A program made the translations under genes and the position numbers. Positions 31,476-39,990 of a DNA stretch of 64,000 nt are shown piece after piece. The stretch is taken from assembly GCF_014127485.1 (NCBI RefSeq), contig NZ_CP059903.1, positions 3,470,001-3,534,000 on the forward strand. The letters run 5' to 3'. The stretch is from Nocardioides dongkuii. GTDB lineage: Bacteria; Actinomycetota; Actinomycetes; Propionibacteriales; Nocardioidaceae. The notes beneath the pieces were generated by a model. It ran no database searches. It saw only the letters and a list, made by a program, of their open reading frames with translations, and was not told the DNA's origin. Every line of letters begins with the position of its first letter. Positions within the stretch are counted from its first letter, which is position 1.

Positions 31476-32897
31476 TCAGGTCAGCCCGTGCGCGAGCCTG
31501 GCCAGGTGCGCGTCGATCGGCGAGAGCGCCGGGAGGTCGGACTCCAGGTCCCACCAGGTCATCTGCTTGACCTCGCCGCCGGGCGGCGTCTCGGGCGGGT
31601 GGACGAGCACCGTGTGGTAGATCGCGGCGTGCTCGATGCGGCGCTCGTGGCCCAGCTGCACGGTCGCGACGCCGACGAAGTCCAGGTCGGCGGGCTCGGA
31701 CCCGGTCTCGGTGCGGAACGCGCGGACGGCGGCCGCGCGGGGGGTCTCGCCCTCCTCGTCGTCGACCTCCTTGCCCGACAGCTCCCACTCGCGGCTCCAG
31801 TGGTTGCGGACCATGAGGGTGCGCCCCTCGTGCTCGGCCACGGTCAGCGAGAGGACCAGCGGGATCTCGGGGTCGAGGTGCCCGAGCTCCTCCTCGGGGC
31901 AGCGGCGGAAGTCGAGCAGCAGGTTCTCGTTGAGCTTCTCGGCGAGCGGGGGCCGGTGGCTGGAGGGGACGTCGAGCTCGTACCAGCGCGGCCCGACCGG
32001 GGTCATCAGGACCCGGCGCGGGTCGAGCTCGGCGTCGGCGTCGGGCTCGTCGTCGGCGAGCGCCCGGATGATCCGGATCTCCAGGCGCGACTCGGCCAGC
32101 CCCTCGGCGACCCCCTCGCCCCACTCCACGACGGTGACCGACTCCTCCAGCGAGGTGTCGAGGTCGAGGTCGTCGAGCTCGTCGATCCCGCCGAGGCGGT
32201 AGGCGTCGACGTGCACCAGCGGCGGCCCGTCGGCGAGCGAGGGGTGGACGCGGGCGATGACGAAGGTGGGCGAGGTGATGTCGCCGCGCACGCCCAGGCC
32301 CGCGCCGATGCCCTGGGTGAACGTGGTCTTGCCCGCGCCGAGCTCGCCGCTGAGCACCAGCAGGTCGCCCGGGACCAGCTGCCCGGCGAGCGCCTCGCCG
32401 ATCTCGCGCATCGCCTCGGCGTCCGGGGCGTCGAAGACGAAGGTGTTGAGCGGTCGGCGCAGCTCGACGTTCGGCGAGAAGCGGCGGACCTCCCGGAAGC
32501 CCTGCCGCTGCCAGAACCGGATCGTGCGCGGCAGCTCCTCGCGCGCGACGACGGTGAGGTCGTCGAAGCCGCCCGAGGCGTTGACCGCGGCGTCGATCAG
32601 CCGGGCGGCCACGCCGTGCCCCTGGGCCTGCGGCGCGACCCCGAACCGACGCAGGTACATCGACCCGCCCACCGGGTCCAGGACCAGAGCGCCCACCGTC
32701 TCGTCGCCCAGCCGGGCCACCAGCCCGCCGTGCTTGGCGAGCAGCGCCGCCATGCTCTCCTCGGTCTCGGTCAGCGCCTCGGCGGGCGGGTCCAGCGGCG
32801 GCCGGGCGGCGAAGGCCTCCCGCACCACGGCGAGCACCTCGGCCGCGGCCTCCGGCCCGACCCGGCGTACGACGGGCGCCGGTCGACGTCCGCTCAC
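31476..32897 (-). CDS. tsaE: GNAT-TsaE-Nudix triple-domain fusion (t6A ATPase TsaE)
   Basis: One uninterrupted 473-residue frame contains three domains. A GNAT domain (about 1-150) has FGVAPQAQGHGVAARLI. TsaE (about 155-300) has the P-loop GELGAGKTTF near 182-191, TSPTFV, and the late HVDAYRL and VEWGE motifs. A Nudix-like domain (about 318-470) follows. The Nudix box is degenerate: the RExxEExG core reads RAFRTETG, so two of the metal-binding glutamates are missing. The start is GTG 32897, overlapping the upstream hydrolase stop. TsaE drives turnover of the t6A complex. The roles of the attached domains are unknown. Confidence 0.9.
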   Translation of the reverse strand: MSGRRPAPVVRRVGPEAAAEVLAVVREAFAARPPLDPPAEALTETEESMAALLAKHGGLVARLGDETVGALVLDPVGGSMYLRRFGVAPQAQGHGVAARLIDAAVNASGGFDDLTVVAREELPRTIRFWQRQGFREVRRFSPNVELRRPLNTFVFDAPDAEAMREIGEALAGQLVPGDLLVLSGELGAGKTTFTQGIGAGLGVRGDITSPTFVIARVHPSLADGPPLVHVDAYRLGGIDELDDLDLDTSLEESVTVVEWGEGVAEGLAESRLEIRIIRALADDEPDADAELDPRRVLMTPVGPRWYELDVPSSHRPPLAEKLNENLLLDFRRCPEEELGHLDPEIPLVLSLTVAEHEGRTLMVRNHWSREWELSGKEVDDEEGETPRAAAVRAFRTETGSEPADLDFVGVATVQLGHERRIEHAAIYHTVLVHPPETPPGGEVKQMTWWDLESDLPALSPIDAHLARLAHGLT

Positions 32898-33946
32898 CGG
32901 ACGACCCCCGCCGCGGCGGCGGCGTAGAGGCGGGACAGCTCGGCGTCCACCTCGTGGTGCCGCTCCAGCAGCACCAGGTGGCCGGCGCCCTCGCACTCCA
33001 GCAGCCGCGAGCCGGCGATCCGGTCGTGCAGCTTGCGGCTGTGCCCGATGGACGTCAGCCGGTCGGAGGTGCCGCAGACGATCGAGGCCGGCACCCGGCC
33101 GAGCACCTCGACGGCGTCGAACTTGTCGAGCCCGCGGAAGCTCGGGAAGAACTCCGCGACCACCTCGAACGGCGTCGCGGAGAGCATGTCGTCGACGAAC
33201 CGGACGTACGACGCGGGCACGGCGTCGCCGAACGCGAACAGGTCGGTGACGACCGTCGCGAGCGAGCGCCCGGCGCGCCGCAGGCCGTCGACGGTGCGGT
33301 GGCGGCGCGCGAGGGTGCGGATCGCGCCGTCGGTGAGCTCGCCGCCGATCCGCGCGGGGATCAGCGGGAACAGGATCCGGCTCGGGTCGAGGCCGCCGGC
33401 GGTCGTGGCGATCAGCCCGACGCCGACGATCCGGTCGCCGACCAGCTCGGGGTGCGCCTCGACCAGGCCCACGACCGTCATCCCGCCCATCGAGTGGCCG
33501 ACGAGCACCACCGGCCCGTCGGGGACGATCTCGTCGAGGATCCGGACGAGGTCGAGGGCGAGGTGGTCGATCGTCGCGTTCTCGCGCGAGGACCGCCCGG
33601 ACCGGCCGTGCGAGCGCTGGTCGTAGAAGACCGCCCGGATGCCGGCCTCGCGGCAGGCGGCGCGCTGGAAGTGCCAGCAGTCGAGGTTCAGCGCGTAGCC
33701 GTGGCAGAAGACCACCGTGACCGGCGAGGTCGGCTCCGCCGGCTCGTCGACCTCGACGTGCAGGGGTACGCCGTCGTCGGCGACCACCGTGGTCGGGGGC
33801 GAGCGCAGGCTGCCGAGCACCGTGCTGTCCGGGTCGCGGCGCCCGATCGACCGGCGGCGCTGCGTGACGCCCACGGCCAGGCCGGCCGCGGCGAGACCGG
33901 CCACGCCCGCCACGCCCGCGGCGGCGAGCCTGCGCGCGAGCGTCAT
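32894..33946 (-). CDS. Alpha/beta hydrolase, membrane-anchored or secreted
   Basis: The 350-residue alpha/beta hydrolase has a hydrophobic N-terminal segment (about 7-27) followed by QRRRS. The oxyanion motif FCHGYALN is at about 79-86, nucleophile Ser in GHSMGG at about 148-153, and a late GAGHLV His near 326. The substrate is unknown. The ATG at 33946 overlaps the alr stop as ATGA, and its stop overlaps the TsaE fusion start. The position between alr and tsaE is a common arrangement in related actinobacteria. Confidence 0.88.
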   Translation of the reverse strand: MTLARRLAAAGVAGVAGLAAAGLAVGVTQRRRSIGRRDPDSTVLGSLRSPPTTVVADDGVPLHVEVDEPAEPTSPVTVVFCHGYALNLDCWHFQRAACREAGIRAVFYDQRSHGRSGRSSRENATIDHLALDLVRILDEIVPDGPVVLVGHSMGGMTVVGLVEAHPELVGDRIVGVGLIATTAGGLDPSRILFPLIPARIGGELTDGAIRTLARRHRTVDGLRRAGRSLATVVTDLFAFGDAVPASYVRFVDDMLSATPFEVVAEFFPSFRGLDKFDAVEVLGRVPASIVCGTSDRLTSIGHSRKLHDRIAGSRLLECEGAGHLVLLERHHEVDAELSRLYAAAAAGVVR

Positions 33947-35091
33947 CGGGCGCTCCCCCCGTCAGCCGCGCTGTCGACGTGCCGGCGCGGCACCCGGCTG
34001 CCGCCGATCCGGCTCACGACCTCGTAGCTGATCGTCCCGCAGGCCTCGGCCCAGTCCTGGGCGGTCGGGCCGCCGTCGCGGCCGGTGCCGAACAGCTCGA
34101 CCTCGGCGCCGACGGCCGGCTCGTCGCCGTCCAGGTCGACCACGACCTGGTCCATGCACACGCGTCCGCGCAGCGGGCGGCGCCGTCCTGCGACCAGGAC
34201 CTCGGCCCGACCACTCGCGGAGCGCAGCACGCCGTCGCCGTACCCCAACGGCACCAGGCCCACCGTCGTGGGCGCCGGCGCCGTCCAGGTGTGGCCGTAG
34301 GAGACCGCGTCGCCGGGCGCCAACTCCTTCACCATCGCCAGCCGGGCCCGGACGGTCATCACCGGCACCAGCCCGAGGTCGGGGGTGTGGCCCGGCGCCG
34401 GGTCCAGGCCGTACGACGCGATGCCGCAACGCACCAGGTCGAAGCGGGCGCTGGGGCGCAGCAGCGCGGCGGCGGAGTTGGCGAGGTGCCGCACCTCAGG
34501 GGCCAGGCCGGCCGACTCGGCCACGGCCAGCGCCTCGCGGAAGGCCGCCTCCTGCTGGTCGTTGGCCGGGTCGTCGGGCTCGTCGCTGGAGGAGAGGTGC
34601 GACCAGATCCCGGTGACCCGCCAGAGCCCGTCGCGCTCGCCGTCGCGCGCCGCCGCGACCAGCGCGGGCCAGTCGGCGCGGGTGGCGCCGCCGCGGGACA
34701 GCCCGGTGTCGATCTTGAGCTGGAGGCGGGCCGGGGTGCCGGTGGCGCGGACGGCGGCGGCGACCTCGTCCAGCTCGGCCAGCGAGTACGCCGTGAGGTC
34801 GACGTCGGCGGCCAGGCCCGCGGCGTACTCCTCGCCGGGGACGGTCAGCCAGCACAGCACCCGGCCGGTGTCGCCGGCGGCGCGCAGCGAGAGCGCCTCG
34901 TCGAGGGTGGCGACCCCGAGCCACGCGGCGCCGGCCTCGCGGGCGGCGCGCGCCGACTCGACCATCCCGTGGCCGTAGCCGTCGGCCTTGACCACCGTCA
35001 TCATCGCGACGCCGACGCGCTCGCGGAGGAGGGCGACGTTGTGCCGCAGCGCCGCGAGATCGACGACGATCTCGGCGCGCGCGGGGCTCAT
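33943..35091 (-). CDS. alr: Alanine racemase
   Basis: The 382-residue PLP enzyme interconverts L- and D-alanine for peptidoglycan. The PLP-lysine motif VVKADGYGHG is at about 33-42, and the second catalytic base Tyr is in VSYGHTW near 265. The C-terminal beta domain is complete (GRVCMDQVVVDL). It is 16 bp downstream of the NAD(P)H-hydrate repair gene and overlaps the hydrolase gene. Confidence 0.97.
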   Translation of the reverse strand: MSPARAEIVVDLAALRHNVALLRERVGVAMMTVVKADGYGHGMVESARAAREAGAAWLGVATLDEALSLRAAGDTGRVLCWLTVPGEEYAAGLAADVDLTAYSLAELDEVAAAVRATGTPARLQLKIDTGLSRGGATRADWPALVAAARDGERDGLWRVTGIWSHLSSSDEPDDPANDQQEAAFREALAVAESAGLAPEVRHLANSAAALLRPSARFDLVRCGIASYGLDPAPGHTPDLGLVPVMTVRARLAMVKELAPGDAVSYGHTWTAPAPTTVGLVPLGYGDGVLRSASGRAEVLVAGRRRPLRGRVCMDQVVVDLDGDEPAVGAEVELFGTGRDGGPTAQDWAEACGTISYEVVSRIGGSRVPRRHVDSAADGGSAR

Positions 35092-35107
35092 GGGCCCGAT
35101 TCTCCCA

Positions 35108-36487
35108 TCACGGGTCGGGGAGCCCGCGGACGGCGTCCGCGACCGCCGGCGCCACCTGGCCCGCGACGAGCGGTCCGCCGGCCGAGGCCAGGGTCGCCGC
35201 GGCGCCGTGCAGCCAGGACCCGACCGACGCGGCGTCGAACGCGTCGAGCCCGGCCGCGAGCAGCGCGCCGACCAGGCCGCCGAGGACGTCGCCCGCGCCC
35301 GCGGTCGCCAGCCACGGCACCCCCGTCGTCGTGACCCGGACCCGGCCCGCCGGGGTCGCGACCAGCGTGTGCCGGCCCTTGAGCAGCACCACGCAGCCGT
35401 ACGCCGCCGCCGCCCGCCGGGCGTGCGCCAGCGGCGCCGCCTCGACCGCAGCGCGCTCCGCGTCGAGCATGGCGGCCAGCTCGCCGGCGTGCGGGGTGAG
35501 CACGGTGGTCGCGGGCAGCGTCCCCGCCACGTGCGCGAGGGCGTCGGCGTCCACGACGGTCGGCACGCCGTCCTCGAGCGCGCGGGCCAGCTCGGCGCCG
35601 GCGTCCTCGCCGCCGCCCGACCCGACCACCCAGGCCTGCACGCGGCCCGCGCCGACGACCTCGGGGTGCGCCTGCCGCACCCGGTCCGCGACGGCCGCCG
35701 GGCCGACGTACCGGACCATCCCGCAGAGGCCGGTGGACGCGCCGGCGACGCTCAGCAGCGCGGCGCCGGGGTACTGCGCCGACCCGGCGCGGACGCCGAC
35801 GACGCCGCGGACGTACTTCTGCGCGTCCTGGCTCGGCCGCGGCAGCAGCCGGGCGACGTCCTCGGGCTGCAGCGCCTCGACCGGCGCCTCCGGCAGGTCG
35901 AGCCCGAGGTCGACGAGGTGGACCGTCCCGCTGGCGTGGGCCGCGGGGTCGACGAGGTGGGCGACCTTGAGGGTGCCGAAGGTGACGGTGAGGTCGGCGG
36001 CGACGTGCGGCCCGTCGAGCTCGCCGGTGTCGACGTCGACGCCCGAGGGCACGTCCACCGCGACCAGCGGGACGCCGGCCAGCGCGGCCAGCGCGGCCTG
36101 CGCGTCCGGTCGCAGGCCCGGTCGTCCGCCGATGCCGACGATGCCGTCGACCACCACGTCCGGGCGCGTGCGGACCCCGTCGACAGTGCGCCCACCGGCT
36201 CGGCGCAGCGCGGCGAGCCCCTCGGGGTGCACCCGGTCCGCGAGCGGCCAGGCGTCGACCGCGACCCCGCGACGCGCGAGCACCGCCCCGGCGTACAGCG
36301 CGTCGCCGCCGTTGTCCCCCGGCCCCACCAGCAGCAGGACGCGGCGCCCGTACGCCGTACCCAGCAGCTCGAGGACCGCGTGCGCCAGGCCGTGCGCCGC
36401 CCGCTGCATCAGCGCGCCCTCCGGCAGCCGCGCCAGCAGCGCGGCCTCGGCCTCGCGCACCTGCGCGACGGTGTGTGCGTGCCTCAC
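35108..36487 (-). CDS. nnr: Bifunctional NAD(P)H-hydrate epimerase / ADP-dependent NAD(P)H-hydrate dehydratase
   Basis: The 459-residue metabolite-repair enzyme restores hydrated NAD(P)H. The N-terminal epimerase (about 1-205) shows GPGDNGGDALYA and VDVPSGVDVDTG. The C-terminal dehydratase (about 215-455) shows TPHAGELA, LLKGRHT and the ATP/ADP-site motif TAGAGDVLGG. The start is GTG 36487. It heads the nnr-alr-hydrolase-tsaE-tsaB-rimI-tsaD run and follows the cohesin-like gene by 52 bp. Confidence 0.95.
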   Translation of the reverse strand: MRHAHTVAQVREAEAALLARLPEGALMQRAAHGLAHAVLELLGTAYGRRVLLLVGPGDNGGDALYAGAVLARRGVAVDAWPLADRVHPEGLAALRRAGGRTVDGVRTRPDVVVDGIVGIGGRPGLRPDAQAALAALAGVPLVAVDVPSGVDVDTGELDGPHVAADLTVTFGTLKVAHLVDPAAHASGTVHLVDLGLDLPEAPVEALQPEDVARLLPRPSQDAQKYVRGVVGVRAGSAQYPGAALLSVAGASTGLCGMVRYVGPAAVADRVRQAHPEVVGAGRVQAWVVGSGGGEDAGAELARALEDGVPTVVDADALAHVAGTLPATTVLTPHAGELAAMLDAERAAVEAAPLAHARRAAAAYGCVVLLKGRHTLVATPAGRVRVTTTGVPWLATAGAGDVLGGLVGALLAAGLDAFDAASVGSWLHGAAATLASAGGPLVAGQVAPAVADAVRGLPDP

Positions 36488-36539
36488 CCGGCCGACCCTA
36501 GTGCGGGGCCGGCCGGGTGGGACGGGTGCGACTCACCGG

Positions 36540-37649
36540 TCAGCGGACGACGCGGACGCCGATCGTGCTGCTGCTGGCGGTGAAGCCGTCGGCGGGCAGG
36601 TAGCGGACCTTCAGCAGGTAGCGCCCCGCCGCCCGCGCGGGGAGCACGACCTCGACCGCGCCGCCCTTGAGGCGCACCTTCCTGACGACCTTGCCGCCGT
36701 AGGTCACCTTCACGGCTCCGGTCGGCGTGATGCCGGCCGCGGCCACCCTCACCGTGGCCGTGGGACGGGCGCCCGGGCGGACCTGGGTGGGCACCCGGAT
36801 CCGCGTCTGCGTGACCGCCCTGGCCACCTTTCCGGCGGAGGCGGTGGCCGTGCCGGTCACGTGGTCCGGCTTCGCCGCCGAGACGACGACCGCGACGACC
36901 CGACGGGCGTCGGCCGGCCGCAGCCGGTACGTCGTGCCGGTGGCGCCGGAGATCGGCTTGCCGCCCCGGGTCCACTGGTGGGACACGGCGACGTCCTCGT
37001 GGCTCCACGCCCCGCCGGTGGCGGTGAGCTTCCTGCCCACCGTCGCCGTGCCGGTCACCCGCGGGGCCGTGGTGGCCACCGGGGCGGCCTTCGCGGCCAC
37101 CTCCACCGGCACCGTCCCCACGTCCGCCGTGGTCGTGGCGACCCGGTCGGTGGTGACGGTCTCGAGGCTGCTCGCCGACACCGAGACCGGGCCGACCTCG
37201 GTCGCCGTGAACGTCACCGAGGCGAGGGTGACGGCGCCGGTCGCGCTCGGCGAGGTGCCGAGCTTGGTGTGCACGACCTCGAGGGTCCCGTCCTCCTCGA
37301 GGCCGTACGTCGCGCCGGTGAGCTCGGTGGCCGCGCTGCCCTCGACGTACTCGAGGGCCTCGGGGTCGAACTCCAGCGTCAGGTCGTAGGCGTAGAGGTC
37401 GGTGACGTCCTCCGCGGAGACGGTGACGGTGAGCGTGTCCCCGAGCACCACCTCCTCGGCCGACACCGCGATGCCGTAGCCGTCCAGCGCCACCGGCTCG
37501 TCGAGCCGGGGCTCGGCCGGCCCGGCGACGGCGGTCGGGACCCACGCGAGGGCTCCCAGCCCCAGGGCGAGGGCGGCGAGCCCGCCGACCCGCCGGCGCC
37601 GCTCGGTCATCCTCGGCGTCCTCTCGACGGTCTTCTCGACGGTGCTCAC
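36540..37649 (-). CDS. Secreted cohesin-domain protein with two Ig-like domains
   Basis: The 369-residue protein has a signal peptide (n-region with RRRR at 17-20, hydrophobic core about 21-38, cleavage near AVAGPA), a cohesin-like beta-sandwich (about 59-185) with GDTLTVTVSAEDVTDLYAY, LTLEFDPEALEYVEGSA and VTLASVTFTATEVGPVSV, then an Ig-like module (191-275) and a second Ig-like module (283-369). No sortase, SLH or transmembrane anchor is visible. GTG 37649 is chosen because GGAGG lies 4 bp upstream and it overlaps the amidase stop as GTGA; ATG 37610 is an alternative. Its partner gene encodes a dockerin-like module, so the two products may bind each other. Confidence 0.78.
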   Translation of the reverse strand: MSTVEKTVERTPRMTERRRRVGGLAALALGLGALAWVPTAVAGPAEPRLDEPVALDGYGIAVSAEEVVLGDTLTVTVSAEDVTDLYAYDLTLEFDPEALEYVEGSAATELTGATYGLEEDGTLEVVHTKLGTSPSATGAVTLASVTFTATEVGPVSVSASSLETVTTDRVATTTADVGTVPVEVAAKAAPVATTAPRVTGTATVGRKLTATGGAWSHEDVAVSHQWTRGGKPISGATGTTYRLRPADARRVVAVVVSAAKPDHVTGTATASAGKVARAVTQTRIRVPTQVRPGARPTATVRVAAAGITPTGAVKVTYGGKVVRKVRLKGGAVEVVLPARAAGRYLLKVRYLPADGFTASSSTIGVRVVR

Positions 37650-39484
37650 TGGTCCTCCAGCGCGGGGTAGAGCACCGGCGCGGTGCGGTGGCGGGTGGCC
37701 TGCTCGTAGTCGTGCGCGAGCCCGATCAGCAGGCCTTCGGAGTAGCTCGGGCCGAGCAGCTCGAGGTTGACGCCCGCACCCGGGATCGCCTCGGACGCCG
37801 TGGCCTGGCCCATCGGGGCCGACACGGCCGGCATGCCCGTGTTGGGGCTCAGCCGCAGGTTCGTGCCGATGGTCCCGTAGGGGTTGCCGCTCGGGTACAT
37901 GAGCGCGTCGAGGTCGTGCTCGGCGAGCAGCGCCTCCACCGCGACCTCGCCGTTGGCGATCGCCGTGCCGTGGGTGCCCATCCAGGTCTGGTACTGCTGC
38001 GGGGTCACCGCGTTGCGGCTGGTGTAGGTGCTCGCTCGGCCCGGGACGACGTGGCCCGAGTCGATGATCGCCTGGAGGCTCCGCGTCGGGACGTCCGGGT
38101 CGAGGTGCTCGGCGATGTAGATGTCGAGGTCGTGCTTGAACTCGTTGGTGCTCCCGCTGCCCTCGTTGAGGGTCGCGGTGATCGCCGCCGGCGTGGTGGC
38201 GATCTCCACCACGGTCGCGCCCTGGGCGGTCAGGTCGGCCTTCGCCCGGTTGAACAGCCGCACCGTGGTGGCGTTGGTGCCCACCATGCTGGACAGGAAC
38301 CCGATCCGGGTGCCCTCGAGCGCCGTCGGGTCGAGATAGGAGGTGTACGACGTCGGCACCTTGCCCTGCTGCTCGGAGGTGAGCGGGTCGTTCGGGTCGA
38401 TCCCGGTGACGGCATCGAGGGCGATCGCGGCGTCGGAGACCGTCCGCGTCATCGGGCCCCCGGTGTCCTGGCTCAGGGCGAGCGGGACGATGCCGTCCCG
38501 GCTCGCCAGCCCGGTCGTGGGCCGGATGCCGACGAGCTGGTTGTACGACGACGGGACCCGGATCGAGCCCCCGGTGTCGCTGCCGAAGCCGATGCCGCCG
38601 AGGTTCGCAGCGATGGACGCGCCGGTGCCGCCGCTGGACCCCCCTGCGGTGCGGGCCAGGACGTACGGGCTGGCGACCAGCTTGGAGGACCCCGGCTCGC
38701 TCTCGGTCGTGTACTCCGAGGCGAACCCGAACGCCCACTCGTCGAGCGTGGCCTTCGCCAGGACGACCGCCCCGGCGTCCCGGAGGCCCTCGACCATGAA
38801 CGCGTCGTCCTCGGTCTGGTTGTTCTTCCAGCTGCCGTGACCGGCACTGGTGGGCATGTCGCGGGTGTCGTAGTTGTCCTTCACGACGACCGGGACGCCG
38901 TCGAGCATGGTGCGCGGCCCGCCGTTCGCGGTGCGGGCGGCGTCGCTCGCGGCCGCGGCGTCGAGCGCCGCCTGGCCGCCCGTGGTGATGATCGAGTTCA
39001 GCGCGCGGGGGTGCGCGGCGTCGGTCAGCTCGTCGTACGCCGCGATCCGCGCCAGGTAGTCCCGCGTCAGCTCCACCGAGGTCGTGACCCCGGCGTTCAT
39101 CGCCTTCTGCATGTCCAGGGCGGACGCCTCGACGAGCGAGAACGGCCCGTCGTCGTAGACGATCCGCTGGGACAGGTCGGCGACGTCGGTCAGCTCGATC
39201 TCGCCGTCGGCGTCCAGGTCGGCGGCCGCCACGGCGGCCCATCCCGCGTCCCCGGTCTCCGTGCCCAGGGCCTCGACCAGCAGGTCCAGGTCGTCCTGGG
39301 TCACCTGCTCGTCGTCGGTCAGGTCACCGGTCGTGTAGTACGGCGCGAGGTAGGGACCCCCGTCCCCCGGAGCCGCCGGCGCGGCCGCCTCCGAGCTCGC
39401 CGGCCCGGCGGTGCCGGCCGTGAGCACGGCCGCACCCAACGCCGCCACGGCGAGCGACGCGCGGGACCTCCTCGACTTCTTCAC
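37646..39484 (-). CDS. Secreted amidase (amidase-signature family) with N-terminal dockerin-like module
   Basis: The 612-residue protein starts MKKSRRSR and has a signal peptide to about residue 32. Residues 53-110 form a dockerin-like pair of calcium loops, DLTDDEQVTQDD (54-65) and the canonical DLDADGEIELTD (89-100), each followed by a helix. The amidase-signature domain (about 115-605) has Lys202 (VVVKDN), Ser283/284 (GGSSGG) and nucleophile Ser307 (DTGGSIR), a complete Ser-Ser-Lys triad. It hydrolyses an unknown amide outside the cell. It is coupled to the cohesin-like gene, and the pair is inserted between acpS and nnr. Confidence 0.85.
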   Translation of the reverse strand: MKKSRRSRASLAVAALGAAVLTAGTAGPASSEAAAPAAPGDGGPYLAPYYTTGDLTDDEQVTQDDLDLLVEALGTETGDAGWAAVAAADLDADGEIELTDVADLSQRIVYDDGPFSLVEASALDMQKAMNAGVTTSVELTRDYLARIAAYDELTDAAHPRALNSIITTGGQAALDAAAASDAARTANGGPRTMLDGVPVVVKDNYDTRDMPTSAGHGSWKNNQTEDDAFMVEGLRDAGAVVLAKATLDEWAFGFASEYTTESEPGSSKLVASPYVLARTAGGSSGGTGASIAANLGGIGFGSDTGGSIRVPSSYNQLVGIRPTTGLASRDGIVPLALSQDTGGPMTRTVSDAAIALDAVTGIDPNDPLTSEQQGKVPTSYTSYLDPTALEGTRIGFLSSMVGTNATTVRLFNRAKADLTAQGATVVEIATTPAAITATLNEGSGSTNEFKHDLDIYIAEHLDPDVPTRSLQAIIDSGHVVPGRASTYTSRNAVTPQQYQTWMGTHGTAIANGEVAVEALLAEHDLDALMYPSGNPYGTIGTNLRLSPNTGMPAVSAPMGQATASEAIPGAGVNLELLGPSYSEGLLIGLAHDYEQATRHRTAPVLYPALEDQ

Positions 39485-39552
39485 GCTGTTCCTCCCATCG
39501 ACGGACCCGAGAACGTCGTGACCGTAGGGAGGGTGCGTTGCCGTGAGGTTTC

Positions 39553-39585
39553 GGTCCCGTGCCGGACAGGGACCAGTCGTGTCCG
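39553..39585. other. Overlapping alternative hairpins between acpS and the amidase gene
   Basis: GGTCCC (39553-39558) can pair with GGGACC (39569-39574), while CGGACA (39563-39568) can pair with TGTCCG (39580-39585). The two stems interleave, so they exclude each other. They lie in the 129-bp gap 39485-39613, either as the acpS terminator or in the amidase leader. No clear promoter was identified here. Confidence 0.35.
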
Positions 39586-39613
39586 CCAGGTAACGAGTCC
39601 GACCGGTGCGGGG

Positions 39614-39964
39614 TCAGGACTCCAGGACCACCACGGCGGAGGCGATGCCGGCGTCGTGGGAGAGCGAGACGTGCACGGAGGTGACGCCGAGGGCGTGGGC
39701 GCGGGCGAGCACCGAGCCGCGCATCTCGAGCAGCGGCCGGCCGGAGGACTCGTTGACGACCTCGGCGTCGTGCCAGGACATGCCGACCGGCGCGCCGAGC
39801 GCCTTGGCGAGCGCCTCCTTGGCCGCGAAGCGGGCGGCCAGCGAGGCCAGCGGCCGGCCGGCCTCGGCGGGGGTGAAGAGCCGCTCGCGCAGCGCGGGCG
39901 TGCGCTCCAGGGACTCGGCGAAGCGCTCGATGTCGCAGACGTCGATGCCGACCCCGACGATCAC
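39614..39964 (-). CDS. acpS: Holo-[acyl-carrier-protein] synthase
   Basis: The 116-residue enzyme transfers 4-phosphopantetheine from CoA to acyl carrier protein. The signature [10 protein letters not shown] is at 6-15, with the magnesium Asp, and [12 protein letters not shown] is at 46-57 with the catalytic Glu. The C-terminal HVSLSHD is typical. The start is GTG 39964, 26 bp after the glmS stop. Confidence 0.96.
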   Translation of the reverse strand: MIVGVGIDVCDIERFAESLERTPALRERLFTPAEAGRPLASLAARFAAKEALAKALGAPVGMSWHDAEVVNESSGRPLLEMRGSVLARAHALGVTSVHVSLSHDAGIASAVVVLES

Positions 39965-39990
39965 CGGGACATCACTGGGACATCACCGGG

